From Belliella calami (GTDB taxonomy: Bacteria; Bacteroidota; Bacteroidia; Cytophagales; Cyclobacteriaceae), in assembly GCF_022549695.1 (NCBI RefSeq), contig NZ_JAKZGS010000002.1:144484-208483 (forward strand): a stretch of DNA of 64,000 nt, in the 5' to 3' direction. The first letter of the stretch is position 1. Each line of letters starts with the position of its first letter. Shown here one piece after another: positions 45,369 to 55,800 of the stretch. The translations under genes were made by a program, and so were the position numbers. The notes under the pieces were generated by a model. That model saw nothing but the letters and a program-made list of their open reading frames with translations, ran no database searches and was not told the origin of the DNA.

Positions 45369-46205
45369 TCAATCAGAATCATCTTCTATGATATTTACAT
45401 TAGCACTTACGAATGGACTGACCATGAAATAACCCAAAACTTGTCCAGACCCATCAGCTGGTTTGATGTTTGATACGGGATTTTGGGGTGGTGGGCTAAA
45501 TAAGCCTCCATCATTGAAAAGTAGATTTACCAGTTGGGACATATATTGATAAGCATCGTCATTGAGTCTATAGAGCTCCAATCTTACCCTATCGCCTTCA
45601 TTGAATGGAAATCCACCCAACTCAAAACCCCTATCTAAAATAGAAGTCCCAAATGTATCATCGAACAGCAAATAATCAGATCGTCTGTTTAGAAGTGTAT
45701 CATTTCTGACGATTTTCATTCTATAATTATTTTGCTCTACAAAAGGAATCTTTCCGTACAATGTCAGATAATATCCTTCTTCTCTGAAAACACGCTCCTC
45801 TTTATACTCAAAAGTCAACGAATCCAAAGTTGGGGGTTCGAGCATCGTTCCTTGAGCAATATACTCTTTGTCTTCAATGATTACATGCAATTCGTAAATC
45901 TCTCCCAATCGTCCCGTCCTATTATTAGCAGGAAGGTAACTTAAAAGTTGTTCATTGAATTGAAATGAAATTCTTTGACCATTATTCAAGTTTAAAATAA
46001 ATACTTCTGCATCATTGATTACTTTGTTTGGTTCTTCAGAATAATAGTCCCTTGAGTAACTTACATGCACCTGATTAAGTCCTGCTGAATTCGTCCAAAC
46101 ACCCTCGATTACTGGTATTTGTCCTGATTCTTTCAATTCAAGAACAACTTCCTCCTGGCAGGAAAAAAAAATTAGTGCGATGAAAATATAAATAATGTTC
46201 TTCAT
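45369..46205 (-). CDS. DUF4249 lipoprotein
   Basis: Outer-envelope lipoprotein of 278 aa. The leader ends ALIFFSCQEE (lipobox Cys about residue 16). The mature part starts with a beta-rich segment (IPVIEGVWTN, HVSYSRDYYSEEP) characteristic of DUF4249. DUF4249 genes routinely follow TonB-dependent receptors, as here, with only 1 bp between the two. It probably assists substrate capture, by analogy to SusD-like partners. Confidence 0.85.
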   Translation of the reverse strand: MKNIIYIFIALIFFSCQEEVVLELKESGQIPVIEGVWTNSAGLNQVHVSYSRDYYSEEPNKVINDAEVFILNLNNGQRISFQFNEQLLSYLPANNRTGRLGEIYELHVIIEDKEYIAQGTMLEPPTLDSLTFEYKEERVFREEGYYLTLYGKIPFVEQNNYRMKIVRNDTLLNRRSDYLLFDDTFGTSILDRGFELGGFPFNEGDRVRLELYRLNDDAYQYMSQLVNLLFNDGGLFSPPPQNPVSNIKPADGSGQVLGYFMVSPFVSANVNIIEDDSD

Positions 46206-46206
46206 A

Positions 46207-48624
46207 TCAGAAATTGAAATTGTAAGTTACAGAAGGAAGGAAGGTAAATAAGTATGTCATTACCACTCCAGGTCTCCTTGATTCCACTATATTCGTTTGA
46301 CTAGGAGTAAAATTGATCTGATCATTAAAGATCTCTGTAAATTGATACGCAAATGGGTTCTTTCTGCCATAGAGGTTATAAATACTGAAATTCCAACTTC
46401 CTTTCCATTTTCTCCCCTTATCTACATTTTTCCAAGTAACTGAGGCATCCATTCTATGGTAATCAGGAAATCTATCGTCATTTCTCAACCCACTGTATAA
46501 AGGCAGTCTTTGATTATCTACTTCATATGTACCTACCGGAAAGGTAACGGCCTGTCCTGTTGTATACACGAAAGTCAATCCCGCAGACCATCTTTTGTTG
46601 AATTCATGATTCAGAACCAGCGTCAAGTCATGCGGTCTGTCAAAGCGTGGATTGTACCATTGATCGAAACTAATCCCGTCAATTTGTCTCCAAGTTCTTG
46701 AATAAGTGTAGCTAAGCCATCCAGTGGTTTTTCCAGTGTTTTTTCTTAGGAGTAGTTCCAACCCGTAAGCATAGCCATCTCCTGTAAGGATTTCGGATTC
46801 TACATTATCTGTGAACAAGATATTTGCTCCTTGTCTCAAGTCGATGATGTTCTTTATGTCTTTGTAATAAAGCTCTCCGGAAACTTCCCATTTATTCCCT
46901 TCCAGGTTTTTAAACATCCCCACAGAAACTTGATCTCCCCTGATCGGCGGAACATAAGTACCAGCCAAAATCCATCTGTCAATAGGAAGACCTGCCGAAC
47001 TGCTGGAAGCTACCTGAAGGTATTGGAAATTTCTGTTATAAGATGCTTTGATGGATAAGTCATCTTGGATCAAATACCTGAACGAAAGTCTAGGTTCGAA
47101 TCCATTAAATCCTTTGATTTTTTGAAATGAGCTAAAGACCAAAGAGTCTGTGATCGCTACATCAGGGCTCGGAATACCACCTTCATAAATATAATCTACT
47201 CCCCTTCCATGAAGTTGAAATATCGCCCATCTGAGCCCTGCATCTACACGAAATCTATCTGTTACATCTGTAGCAGCTCCAATGAAAACATTGTTTTGCA
47301 TTCCATTTCTTGGATTGGTGGCAATAGGTTCTATCGCACTTCCCGGAGCTGGATCCAGACTTATTGGTGCAAAATTATACAGTTGGGAATGTACACCCCA
47401 ATTGATAAGCGTGTTTTCACTTACGTTAAAATTCCATTCAGCTTTCACACCCGATTCTGAAAGCCGATTCCCCCATTTGAAGCCATTGTCTGGATCATCA
47501 AAATTCACATTGTATTGATAAGCACTATGATATGCATTCAGGTCAAAAAATAATCTTTCGGAAATATTGCGATTCCAAGTAATTGAAGTTACCCAGTTGT
47601 TCCATCCAAGTCCAAACTGAGATGAAAGCCCAAGAAAGTCAGATCCATAATATGATGATACTGATAATTTGTCTTTCTCTCCGAGTTTGAAAGTAAACTT
47701 TCCGCTCAAATCATAGAAGTAGAGATCATTGCTGTTGATTTCGGGATCGGAAGATAATCGTAAAAACATATCTGCATAGGTTCTTCTACCAGATATTACA
47801 AAACTGGAATTTTCGGAAAACAATGGGCCATCGACAGTCAATCTAGAACTGATCGTACCGATTCCTCCTTCACCTCTCACTTTTTCATAATTTCCTTCTT
47901 TCAGCGAAATGTCGATCACACTAGAGATTCTCCCGCCGAAATTTGAAGGTATATTACCTTTGTAAAACTCTACTCCGCTTAATGCATCTGGGTTGAAAAC
48001 TGAGAAAAAACCAAAGAAATGGGAAGGATTGTAAACGGGCGCCCCATCTATTTGTATCAAATTCTGATCTGCTGAACCCCCTCTCACAAATAATCCAGTA
48101 GTACCTTCACCAGCTGTCTGAACTCCAGGCAATAATTGTAAACTTCTCAACAAATCCACTTCTCCAAATAGTGCTGGGATATTTTTGATCGTCTCGATTG
48201 CAACGACTGATTTTCCCATATCCATACTTTTAACATTTTCATCCGGTCTCCTGTCCCTGATAATCACCTCTTCCAATGCCATTTGGGATTCTTGAAGGAA
48301 AAATCGCAATGGCTTGCTAAGGTCCTTTTGATTGATTACCCTAATGGATTCCTCAAAACCAATGTACGAAACAATCAACTTAGAAGGTAAGTCCACTTTT
48401 TGTAGACTAAAGTTGCCTTCCAAATCTGTTACTACCCCTTTTTGTGGCTGGCTTTCCCAATAGACATTTGCTCCAGGTAAGGGATTGTTGGTAGCAACTT
48501 CAAATACTTGTCCTACTACAAATGAGGATTCTTGTGCCTTACTTAGATTGGGATTTATCAGGGTGAACAGCGGTACTGTGAATATTAAAATCAATAAAAA
48601 ACGCATAAGGAAAATTGCTTTCAA
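46207..48624 (-). CDS. TonB-dependent receptor paired with DUF4249 lipoprotein
   Basis: Outer membrane receptor of 805 aa. Signal peptide to about residue 30 (NLSKAQE). CarboxypepD_reg-like domain about 35-120 (VGQVFEVATNNPLPGANVYW), plug domain about 125-235 (IPALFGEVDLLRSLQLLPGV, FVRGGSADQNLIQIDGAPVYN), then a beta-barrel ending VTYNFNF with terminal Phe. An alternative start at the second Met (residue 7) would also leave a signal peptide. It forms an operon with the DUF4249 gene. The ligand is unknown. Confidence 0.92.
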   Translation of the reverse strand: MKAIFLMRFLLILIFTVPLFTLINPNLSKAQESSFVVGQVFEVATNNPLPGANVYWESQPQKGVVTDLEGNFSLQKVDLPSKLIVSYIGFEESIRVINQKDLSKPLRFFLQESQMALEEVIIRDRRPDENVKSMDMGKSVVAIETIKNIPALFGEVDLLRSLQLLPGVQTAGEGTTGLFVRGGSADQNLIQIDGAPVYNPSHFFGFFSVFNPDALSGVEFYKGNIPSNFGGRISSVIDISLKEGNYEKVRGEGGIGTISSRLTVDGPLFSENSSFVISGRRTYADMFLRLSSDPEINSNDLYFYDLSGKFTFKLGEKDKLSVSSYYGSDFLGLSSQFGLGWNNWVTSITWNRNISERLFFDLNAYHSAYQYNVNFDDPDNGFKWGNRLSESGVKAEWNFNVSENTLINWGVHSQLYNFAPISLDPAPGSAIEPIATNPRNGMQNNVFIGAATDVTDRFRVDAGLRWAIFQLHGRGVDYIYEGGIPSPDVAITDSLVFSSFQKIKGFNGFEPRLSFRYLIQDDLSIKASYNRNFQYLQVASSSSAGLPIDRWILAGTYVPPIRGDQVSVGMFKNLEGNKWEVSGELYYKDIKNIIDLRQGANILFTDNVESEILTGDGYAYGLELLLRKNTGKTTGWLSYTYSRTWRQIDGISFDQWYNPRFDRPHDLTLVLNHEFNKRWSAGLTFVYTTGQAVTFPVGTYEVDNQRLPLYSGLRNDDRFPDYHRMDASVTWKNVDKGRKWKGSWNFSIYNLYGRKNPFAYQFTEIFNDQINFTPSQTNIVESRRPGVVMTYLFTFLPSVTYNFNF

Positions 48625-48902
48625 TGGATAACGGCTTTTTAACCATTAATGATTGCGAATATCTGAAAAAAATATGAACATGAATAAAAAAAGACGACCT
48701 ACAGCAAATTAGACCATGCAATTTCCCGAATAAGAGAAAGCATCAGTATCCTGATTTCCACAGGAGAAAAAAAGTAAAATCAAAAAACAGTGGGAAATCG
48801 TAATCGCTACACTTCTAAAATGGATCATATGGTTGAGAATTTGAATACAAATAAATATATTGATTTTTTAAATCAAAAAAAGCAAAGTACAATCTAAAAA
48901 AC

Positions 48903-49976
48903 ATGGACAAGATTAAAATACTCATCGCTGGTTGTGGAAATATGGGATCATCTCATGCAAAATCCTATCACCAAATGAAGGAATTTGAAATTTGTGGACT
49001 TGTATCACGAGGTGATAGCAAGGTAACCTTAAACAAGGAATTGGGCAATGCCTATCCATTGTTTGAAAACTTTGAACATGCCCTTCATGAAACCAATCCT
49101 GATGCAGTGTGTATTTCTACTTATCCTGACACCCACGAATCTATGGCAATCAAAGCCCTCGAAAAAGGCTGTCATATTTTCATAGAAAAACCTTTGGCAG
49201 ATACTGTAATCGGTTCTGAAAGAATCGTAGAAGCAGCAAAAAAAGCCAACAAAAAAGTAGTCGTAGGATATATTCTGAGACATCATCCATCATGGGAGCG
49301 ATTTATCCTAGAATCCCAAAAACTCGGAAAACCTCTTGTGATGCGTATGAATCTCAACCAACAATCTCATGGATATATGTGGGATGTACATAAGAATTTG
49401 ATGCAAAGCTTAAGTCCGATTGTAGATTGCGGAGTGCACTATATCGATGTGATGTGTCAGATGACGAGAAGCAAACCTGTCGCCGTATCGGCAATTGGCG
49501 CAAGGCTCACAGAAGAGATCCCAATTGATAATTACAATTATGGTCAGTTGCAAATCCGATTTGAAGATGGATCTGTGGGCTGGTACGAGGCTGGATGGGG
49601 ACCTATGGTGTCTGACAATGCTTTTTTTATCAAAGATGTATTTGGCCCAAAAGGATCTATTTCTATCGTAGCTGACAATGCTTCTAGCAAAGGGAAATCC
49701 GACAATATTGATTCACATACACAAACAGAAAAAATCAAAATCCACATTGCTGATTTGGACAAAAAAAACCAGTTTGTCAATGAAGATAAATGGATAGCAA
49801 TGAATGACGAACCCAACCATCAAGAGCTCTGCAACAGGGAGCAGGATTTTTTCCTCAAAAGCATCCAAAATAATATAGATCTGACAGCGCATTTGGAAGA
49901 TGCCATCAACAGTCTAAGGATTGCATTTGCTTGTGACGAATCGATTAAAACTGGAAAAATGGTATTACTAAAGTAA
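48903..49976 (+). CDS. Gfo/Idh/MocA family oxidoreductase, cytoplasmic
   Basis: NAD(P)-dependent sugar-type dehydrogenase of 357 aa. No signal peptide, in contrast to the Tat-exported paralogue at 14886-16349. Rossmann motif ILIAGCGNMGSSHAKSYHQM at the N-terminus, and the family EKP motif in HIFIEKPLAD. The C-terminal domain includes DCGVHYIDVMCQM, with the catalytic His region. Substrate not deducible. It is monocistronic between a TonB receptor (divergent) and the signalling cluster. Confidence 0.9.
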   Translation: MDKIKILIAGCGNMGSSHAKSYHQMKEFEICGLVSRGDSKVTLNKELGNAYPLFENFEHALHETNPDAVCISTYPDTHESMAIKALEKGCHIFIEKPLADTVIGSERIVEAAKKANKKVVVGYILRHHPSWERFILESQKLGKPLVMRMNLNQQSHGYMWDVHKNLMQSLSPIVDCGVHYIDVMCQMTRSKPVAVSAIGARLTEEIPIDNYNYGQLQIRFEDGSVGWYEAGWGPMVSDNAFFIKDVFGPKGSISIVADNASSKGKSDNIDSHTQTEKIKIHIADLDKKNQFVNEDKWIAMNDEPNHQELCNREQDFFLKSIQNNIDLTAHLEDAINSLRIAFACDESIKTGKMVLLK

Positions 49977-50216
49977 ATAAATGTAGATCAAAGCAACCAA
50001 TTTGGGTTTTGAAAAATGACTGGAACATTTCATGTTTAGGGATTATTTTCAAGAAGGAATACCAGAATAATTATCTCTAAAAATTTTAAATATCAATTTT
50101 TAATTATGATATTGATTATTCTTTCAGAATGAAAATTCACCCTTTCATTATCACCTCGAGCACCTCTTGTTCACCAGGCAAGGAAGATGTTTAATTTACC
50201 CATTTGCTGATTATAT

Positions 50217-52358
50217 ATGAAAAAAAATGATTCTCGTTTTGAGTCTATTTTTGAGATATTGCCTGTCCCTACTTGGGAAGAGGATTTTTCTGAAATTAAA
50301 TCTTACTTGGATCAAATTGGTCTTCTTGGAAAGGACGAATTATTTATTAGGGAATATTTCAAAGTTAATTCGAATGGACTTAAAGACTGTATTCTAAAAG
50401 TCAAAATAATAAATATTAACAAAGCATGTTTGGAATTGCATGATGCAGTTTCTAAGCAGCAATTGATAGATAATTTTCTGAAAATTTTCACTGAAGATTC
50501 TTGGAGCATCCTGATAGATCAGGTTATTTGTATCTGTCATGGAAAATCAAAGTTTGACGTAACTACCAAGACCCGCTCACTTAATGGCCAAATAAAAGAT
50601 ATTGAACTAAAATGGTCAGTTGTACCGGGGTTTGAAGACTGTTTCAGCAGCGTAATCATCACAACCATAGATATAACTTCCCGATTAGATACCGAAAAAG
50701 CACTTTTGGAAAGGAACAGCTTTATAGAGACTACCCTTGAGCATTTGCCTATAGGAGTAGCTGTCAACAACGTGAAATCAGGTGAAGCGACCTTGATGAA
50801 CCAAACATTTTCAAGAATCTACGGCTGGCCAGCAAATGAATTAAATAGTGTAAAAAGTTTTTTTGAAAAAATATTTCCTGATCCAAAGGAAAGAGACATA
50901 ATCTCATCCCAAATCAATGCTGACCTTGAGAGCAATGACATCAATAGAATGTATTGGAATGACATTGAAATCACAACAAAAGAGGGTGAAAGAAAATTTG
51001 TCTCCGCAAAAAACATCCCGGTCTTTGATCAAGACATTATGATCTCCACCGTAATAGATGAAACAAAAAGAAAGCAATCTGAAGACGCCATAATCAAGAA
51101 AACAAAATATTTGGAATGCATCTCAAAGATTGTAGAATCTTTATTGACATATGAAGATTGGAATAATGTATTGAAGCACTCGTTGGCAGATATTGGAAAA
51201 GCAGTCAATTCGGATCGGGTTTGCTATTTAAAAAATTCAATTGATCCTACATCTGAAAAATTAATAGCCAGACAAGTGTACGAATGGTGCAAAGAAGGAA
51301 TCACACCGCAGATTGACAAAATGCAATATCAAGAGATCCATTTGGAGCATTATCCGAATTTTTTGGAACGAGTACTCAATAAAGCACCTTATGCGGCTGT
51401 TTATTCACAAACAAAAGGGAATGAAAGAGAGCTTCTAATTGATCAAGGTATCAAATCAATAATTCTCTTGCCAATCTATTTCAAAAATACATTTTTTGGG
51501 TTCATTGGGTTAGATGATTGTAGAGCAGAAAGGGCTTGGTCAGAAGATGAAATCTCGTTTTTACAAACCATCACTTCAAATTTTGGTGTTGCCATAGAAA
51601 AAGCGGCATTCGAAGAATCACTCAAGCTAGTAAACTCTGAGTTGAAGGAAAGCAACAAGAACTTAGTACTTTCAAATTCTGAATTGGAGCAGTTCGCCTA
51701 TGTTGCTTCCCATGATTTACAGGAACCTTTGAGAATGATTACGAGTTTTTTGGCACTGATTGAGAGAAAATACCAAGACAAACTAGATGAAAAAGGCAGG
51801 TCTTACATCCATTTTGCAACAGATGGGGCAAAACGCATGCGGAATATTATCTTGGATTTGCTGGAGTTTTCCCGAATTGGTAAAGTAGGTGGAATTGAAA
51901 ATCAAAGTTTCAATTCAAAAGAAGTTTTAACTGAGGTTGAAAAGCTTTTGAAAACACAAATACATAATAGTCAAGCAATTATTATTTCAGAAAATCTCCC
52001 TTACATCTATTCCAAAAAAACTGCTTTTCAACAACTGCTGCAAAATCTAATATCAAATGCTATCAAATACCAAAATAAAGGTAATCAACCAATTATTCAT
52101 ATACAGTGTGAGGACAATAATCACGAATGGTTATTTTCAGTAAAAGACAATGGTTTGGGCATCTCCCCTGATTATTTTGAAAGAATTTTTATCATTTTCC
52201 AAAGGTTGCATGACAAAAATGAATATTCAGGGTCAGGAATTGGACTCGCCATTTGCAAGAAAATAGTAGAATACTTGGGTGGGAAAATATGGGTAGAATC
52301 ACAAATCAATGTTGGAAGCACCTTTAACTTCAGCATTCCCAAAATTAAAATTGATTAA
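50217..52358 (+). CDS. PAS-GAF sensor histidine kinase
   Basis: Cytoplasmic sensor kinase of 713 aa without membrane segments. A PAS-like N-terminal part covers about 1-150, a PAS domain 165-285 (THEGWPANEL-type core, here YGWPANELNS), and a GAF domain about 295-440. The HisKA domain has the phosphorylated His499 in ASHDLQEPLRM. The HATPase shows the N-box LLQNLISNAIKYQ, G1 DNGLGISPDYFERIF and G2 GSGIGLAICKKI. The stop codon is overlapped by the left flank repeat of a MITE-like element. No receiver or output domain, so it probably signals to the stand-alone receivers at 56105-58463. Confidence 0.9.
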   Translation: MKKNDSRFESIFEILPVPTWEEDFSEIKSYLDQIGLLGKDELFIREYFKVNSNGLKDCILKVKIININKACLELHDAVSKQQLIDNFLKIFTEDSWSILIDQVICICHGKSKFDVTTKTRSLNGQIKDIELKWSVVPGFEDCFSSVIITTIDITSRLDTEKALLERNSFIETTLEHLPIGVAVNNVKSGEATLMNQTFSRIYGWPANELNSVKSFFEKIFPDPKERDIISSQINADLESNDINRMYWNDIEITTKEGERKFVSAKNIPVFDQDIMISTVIDETKRKQSEDAIIKKTKYLECISKIVESLLTYEDWNNVLKHSLADIGKAVNSDRVCYLKNSIDPTSEKLIARQVYEWCKEGITPQIDKMQYQEIHLEHYPNFLERVLNKAPYAAVYSQTKGNERELLIDQGIKSIILLPIYFKNTFFGFIGLDDCRAERAWSEDEISFLQTITSNFGVAIEKAAFEESLKLVNSELKESNKNLVLSNSELEQFAYVASHDLQEPLRMITSFLALIERKYQDKLDEKGRSYIHFATDGAKRMRNIILDLLEFSRIGKVGGIENQSFNSKEVLTEVEKLLKTQIHNSQAIIISENLPYIYSKKTAFQQLLQNLISNAIKYQNKGNQPIIHIQCEDNNHEWLFSVKDNGLGISPDYFERIFIIFQRLHDKNEYSGSGIGLAICKKIVEYLGGKIWVESQINVGSTFNFSIPKIKID

Positions 52359-52366
52359 AAATCAGT

Positions 52367-52516
52367 ATGTCTATCCGCTTGATTGCACGTAGCCAATCAA
52401 TAGAATGTTTGATAAATGATTAGAGGTTCTATTGACAGTTGACAGTTGTCTGTTGACGAGAATCCGCAACACATAGTGCCTCTTCTGAGCCAACGTGCAA
52501 CATTGCGGATACTCAT
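52367..52516 (-). mobile_element. MITE-like element, copy 2 (150 bp, perfect 10-bp direct repeats)
   Basis: Left end ATGTCTATCCGCTTGATTGC and right end AACATTGCGGATACTCAT. The whole element aligns in reverse orientation to the copy at 5023-5174. Internal GAATCCGCAA pairs with the right end as in copy 1. AAAAATCAGT at 52357-52366 and 52517-52526 is a perfect 10-bp direct repeat. The left flank repeat includes two bases of the histidine kinase stop codon, so the insertion left the kinase gene intact. Confidence 0.85.
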
Positions 52517-52669
52517 AAAAATCAGTAATCAGACTTGAATTCACAAACTCAAAACAACCAAATCACCAAACGAAATTGAATAGCAGTCAATAATATAATA
52601 CCTTAAAAATACCATAATATTTTTGGAGCTATAGTATTTATACTAAACACTGGACTACAATATTTGACA

Positions 52670-52786
52670 ATGAAAGATTCTGAATTAAATATCATCAGCA
52701 AAATAAACCTCGGAAAACATTATCAGAAAAATGGGGTAAAATCTAGCCTTGGAGAAGGCAGTACATTCTATTTTTCATTACCATAA
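52670..52786 (+). pseudogene. Remnant of a histidine kinase C-terminus
   Basis: A short open frame ends KNGVKSSLGEGSTFYFSLP followed by TAA at 52784-52786. This is the standard last segment of HATPase domains (compare WVESQINVGSTFNFSIP in the kinase upstream and FVESEEGMGCTFKFTIKK downstream), yet its sequence derives from neither. The first ~20 codons (from ATG 52670) show no kinase similarity. A third kinase gene was probably lost by deletion. The remaining sequence 52527-52669 shows no gene. Confidence 0.65.
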
Positions 52787-52805
52787 AAAATTAACCATTA
52801 CTAAG

Positions 52806-55800
52806 ATGGAAGACAACTCACTGATAAAGAAAATTTTCTACTCTTCTCCATTACCCTCTCTTTTGATATTGGCGAATGATCCTATTTTCACCTTAATTGA
52901 GGCCAATGAAGCATATTATAGAATATCTAACAGCAATCCTAGCGATCTTATTGGAAAGGGGCTTTTTGAGGCTTTCCCACAAAATCCCAATGAAGATTCT
53001 AGCCCACTCAACAAGCTGCTGAAAGCAATCAAAATTGTCATTGATACAAAAAAGTCATTCAAAGCACCGATTCAAAAGTATGATATCCCTGTAAGAGGTA
53101 CAGATCAGTTTGAAGTCAGGTACTGGGATCCTCTTTTCACTCCGATATTTGATGAGAACGATGAAGTATCACATATTCTTCATACCACGGAAAATGTCTC
53201 CTCTGCCGTAGAAGTAGAAAAAGCACTTTTCGATTCTAACAAAAAACTCAATGAGTTGATCACCTCGATTGACGGTATTTTTTGGGAAGCAAAGCTGTCC
53301 CCGCTGATGTTCACCTATGTCAGTCCACAGTCTTACAAGCTTTTGGGGTTTCATCCAGAAGAATGGAAAGTGGAAGGATTTTGGGAATCCAGGATTCATC
53401 CTTTCGATCAAGAGTTTACAATTAACTATTGTTCAAATCAAGTTCAGAAAGGCTTAAATCACATTTTCGAATATCGATTTGTTGCAAAAGATGGCAACAT
53501 TGTATGGTTGAATGATATAGTAAGCGTGATTACGGAAAATGGGAAACCAATTCTCCTTAGAGGAATCATGACAGATATCACTGCCAAAAAGAAGGCAGAA
53601 TTGGAAAGGGATAAGAATAGAACCAAATTGGAAAACATCATGGATCGTTCTTTAGATATAATCTGCACGATTGATGAAGATGGTTTATTTAGGGAAATGA
53701 GTGCTGCAACGATGAAAATTTGGAGCTACCCACCCGAAGAATTGGAAGGGAAACCAATCTTGGATTTTATTTTTGGGGAAGATAGAGCGTCTACAAAAAA
53801 TGCTCTGGAGAGCATTAGAAATGGAAACAGCATGACAAATCTAGAAAATAGATTTGTAAAAAAGAACGGATCAATATTGCCATTAATCTGGTCTATAAAA
53901 TGGGATTCTCGGGACAAAACCTTCTATTGCATTGCCAAAGATGGTACAGAAAAGAAAAAAGCAGAAAGAAACAATGAACTAAGGATGGCGATCAATGCTA
54001 TATTTTCTGAAGAGCTTGCGCTTGAAAAAATCATCCAAAAATCACTTGGACTATTTCTGAAATATTCAAATCTAGACTATGCAGAAGCTTGGCTACAAAG
54101 CATGGATTCGAACAACATTATCCTTACAGCATATGAAGGTCCAAAACACATCAATCCAATAAAAGAAATAAGGGCATATCACGACGAATCAGGCTTAATG
54201 GTTGAATTGAGCAAAAGCAGCAGTCCAATCTTCATCCAAGACCTGAAAGACCATAAAAATATAGTCAGAAATGATTTCATTGTCAACAATGACATCAGAA
54301 CTGCATTGATATACCCTATTACCTTTGATGGGAAATTTATAGCTGGAATATTGCTTGCAAGTGTAGAAAGGGACGTGAATTTCGATGAAATACCGATTCT
54401 AGAAAGTGATTTTTTAGTAAAATTAGGGACAATGATTAGGAGAAAAAGAGCGGAGCATGAGCTCAATCTTTTCTTTGATTTATCTCCTGACTTGCTCTGT
54501 ATTGCTGGATTTGATGGATATTTCAAAAAAATAAACAGATCATTTCCAAAAACTTTGGGATTTACAGAAGATGAAATCCTCCAAAGAAAATTTTATGATT
54601 TCAACCATGCTGATGATCAAAAAGCAACAGAGGATATCGTAAATATTTTAGAATCAGGTGAGTCAATTTCATATTTTGAAAATAGATATTTGACAAAATC
54701 AGGAAAATACATCTGGCTTGCTTGGACTTCAACACCGCTATTGGAAGAAAAATTGATCTTTGCCATTGGGAAAGATATTACAGAAAAAAAACTTCAGGAA
54801 GAAGCTATTCGAATCTCGAACAAAAAAGTGTCTGATACATTGGAAAGTATCCAAGACGGGTTTTATGCAATGGACAATCACTCCATTATTACTTACTGGA
54901 ACAGTCAAGCAGAAGTTCTTTTGGGAAGAAAGAGAGATGAAGTCTTGGGAAAAAAAATATGGGAGATGTTTCCCGAGGCAACCAACCTTAAATTTTATCC
55001 AAAATTTTCGAATGCCAAAGAAACAAAAAAACCAATCAGGTTTGAAGAGTTTTTCCTTCCCTTAAATTCTTGGTTTGAGATTACAGCATTTCCATCAGAG
55101 GATGGTTTAACCGTACATTTCCGAGATATAACAGACAGGAAAGCAGCTGAAATACAGATGTTGGAGCTTAATAATATCCTAGCAAAAAATGCCAAAGAAT
55201 TAGCCGAGTCAAATGCTGAATTAGAGCAATTTGCATTTATCGCATCCCATGACTTACAAGAACCCTTGAGGATGGTGACAAGTTTTCTCAATCAGCTTGA
55301 AAATAAATATTCGGATGTACTTGATGACAAAGGTCTACAGTATCTTCATTATGCTACTGATGGTGCCGTCAGGATGAGACAGATTATCCTTGATTTGTTG
55401 GAGTTTTCAAGAATTGGGAAAGTTGACCATTTGTTGGAAAATGTAGATTTGAATGATTTGATGCTAGAGATTGATCATATGAATTATGAGATAATCAAAG
55501 AAACCAAAACAGAGCTGACTTGGGATAATCTTCCTGTAGTCAAATTTGAAAAAGGTCCTCTCACACAAGTCTTCCAAAACATCATTTCGAATGCTATCAA
55601 ATACCAGAATCATGGTAATACACCGAAGGTTCATATTTCTTATGAGCAGTCTGTCACTCATTGGACCATTTCAATTGAAGACAATGGAATAGGAATCGCA
55701 CCAGAATATCAAAATAAAGTGTTTGAAATTTTCAAAAGACTCCATCGAAAAGAAGAATATTCCGGAACAGGTATTGGTCTTGCCATTTGCAAAAAAATAA

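Noticed and set aside
52749..52805. TTG start adding 19 residues to the large kinase
   Set aside because: It lies inside the reading frame of the kinase remnant and is followed by a better ATG at 52806.
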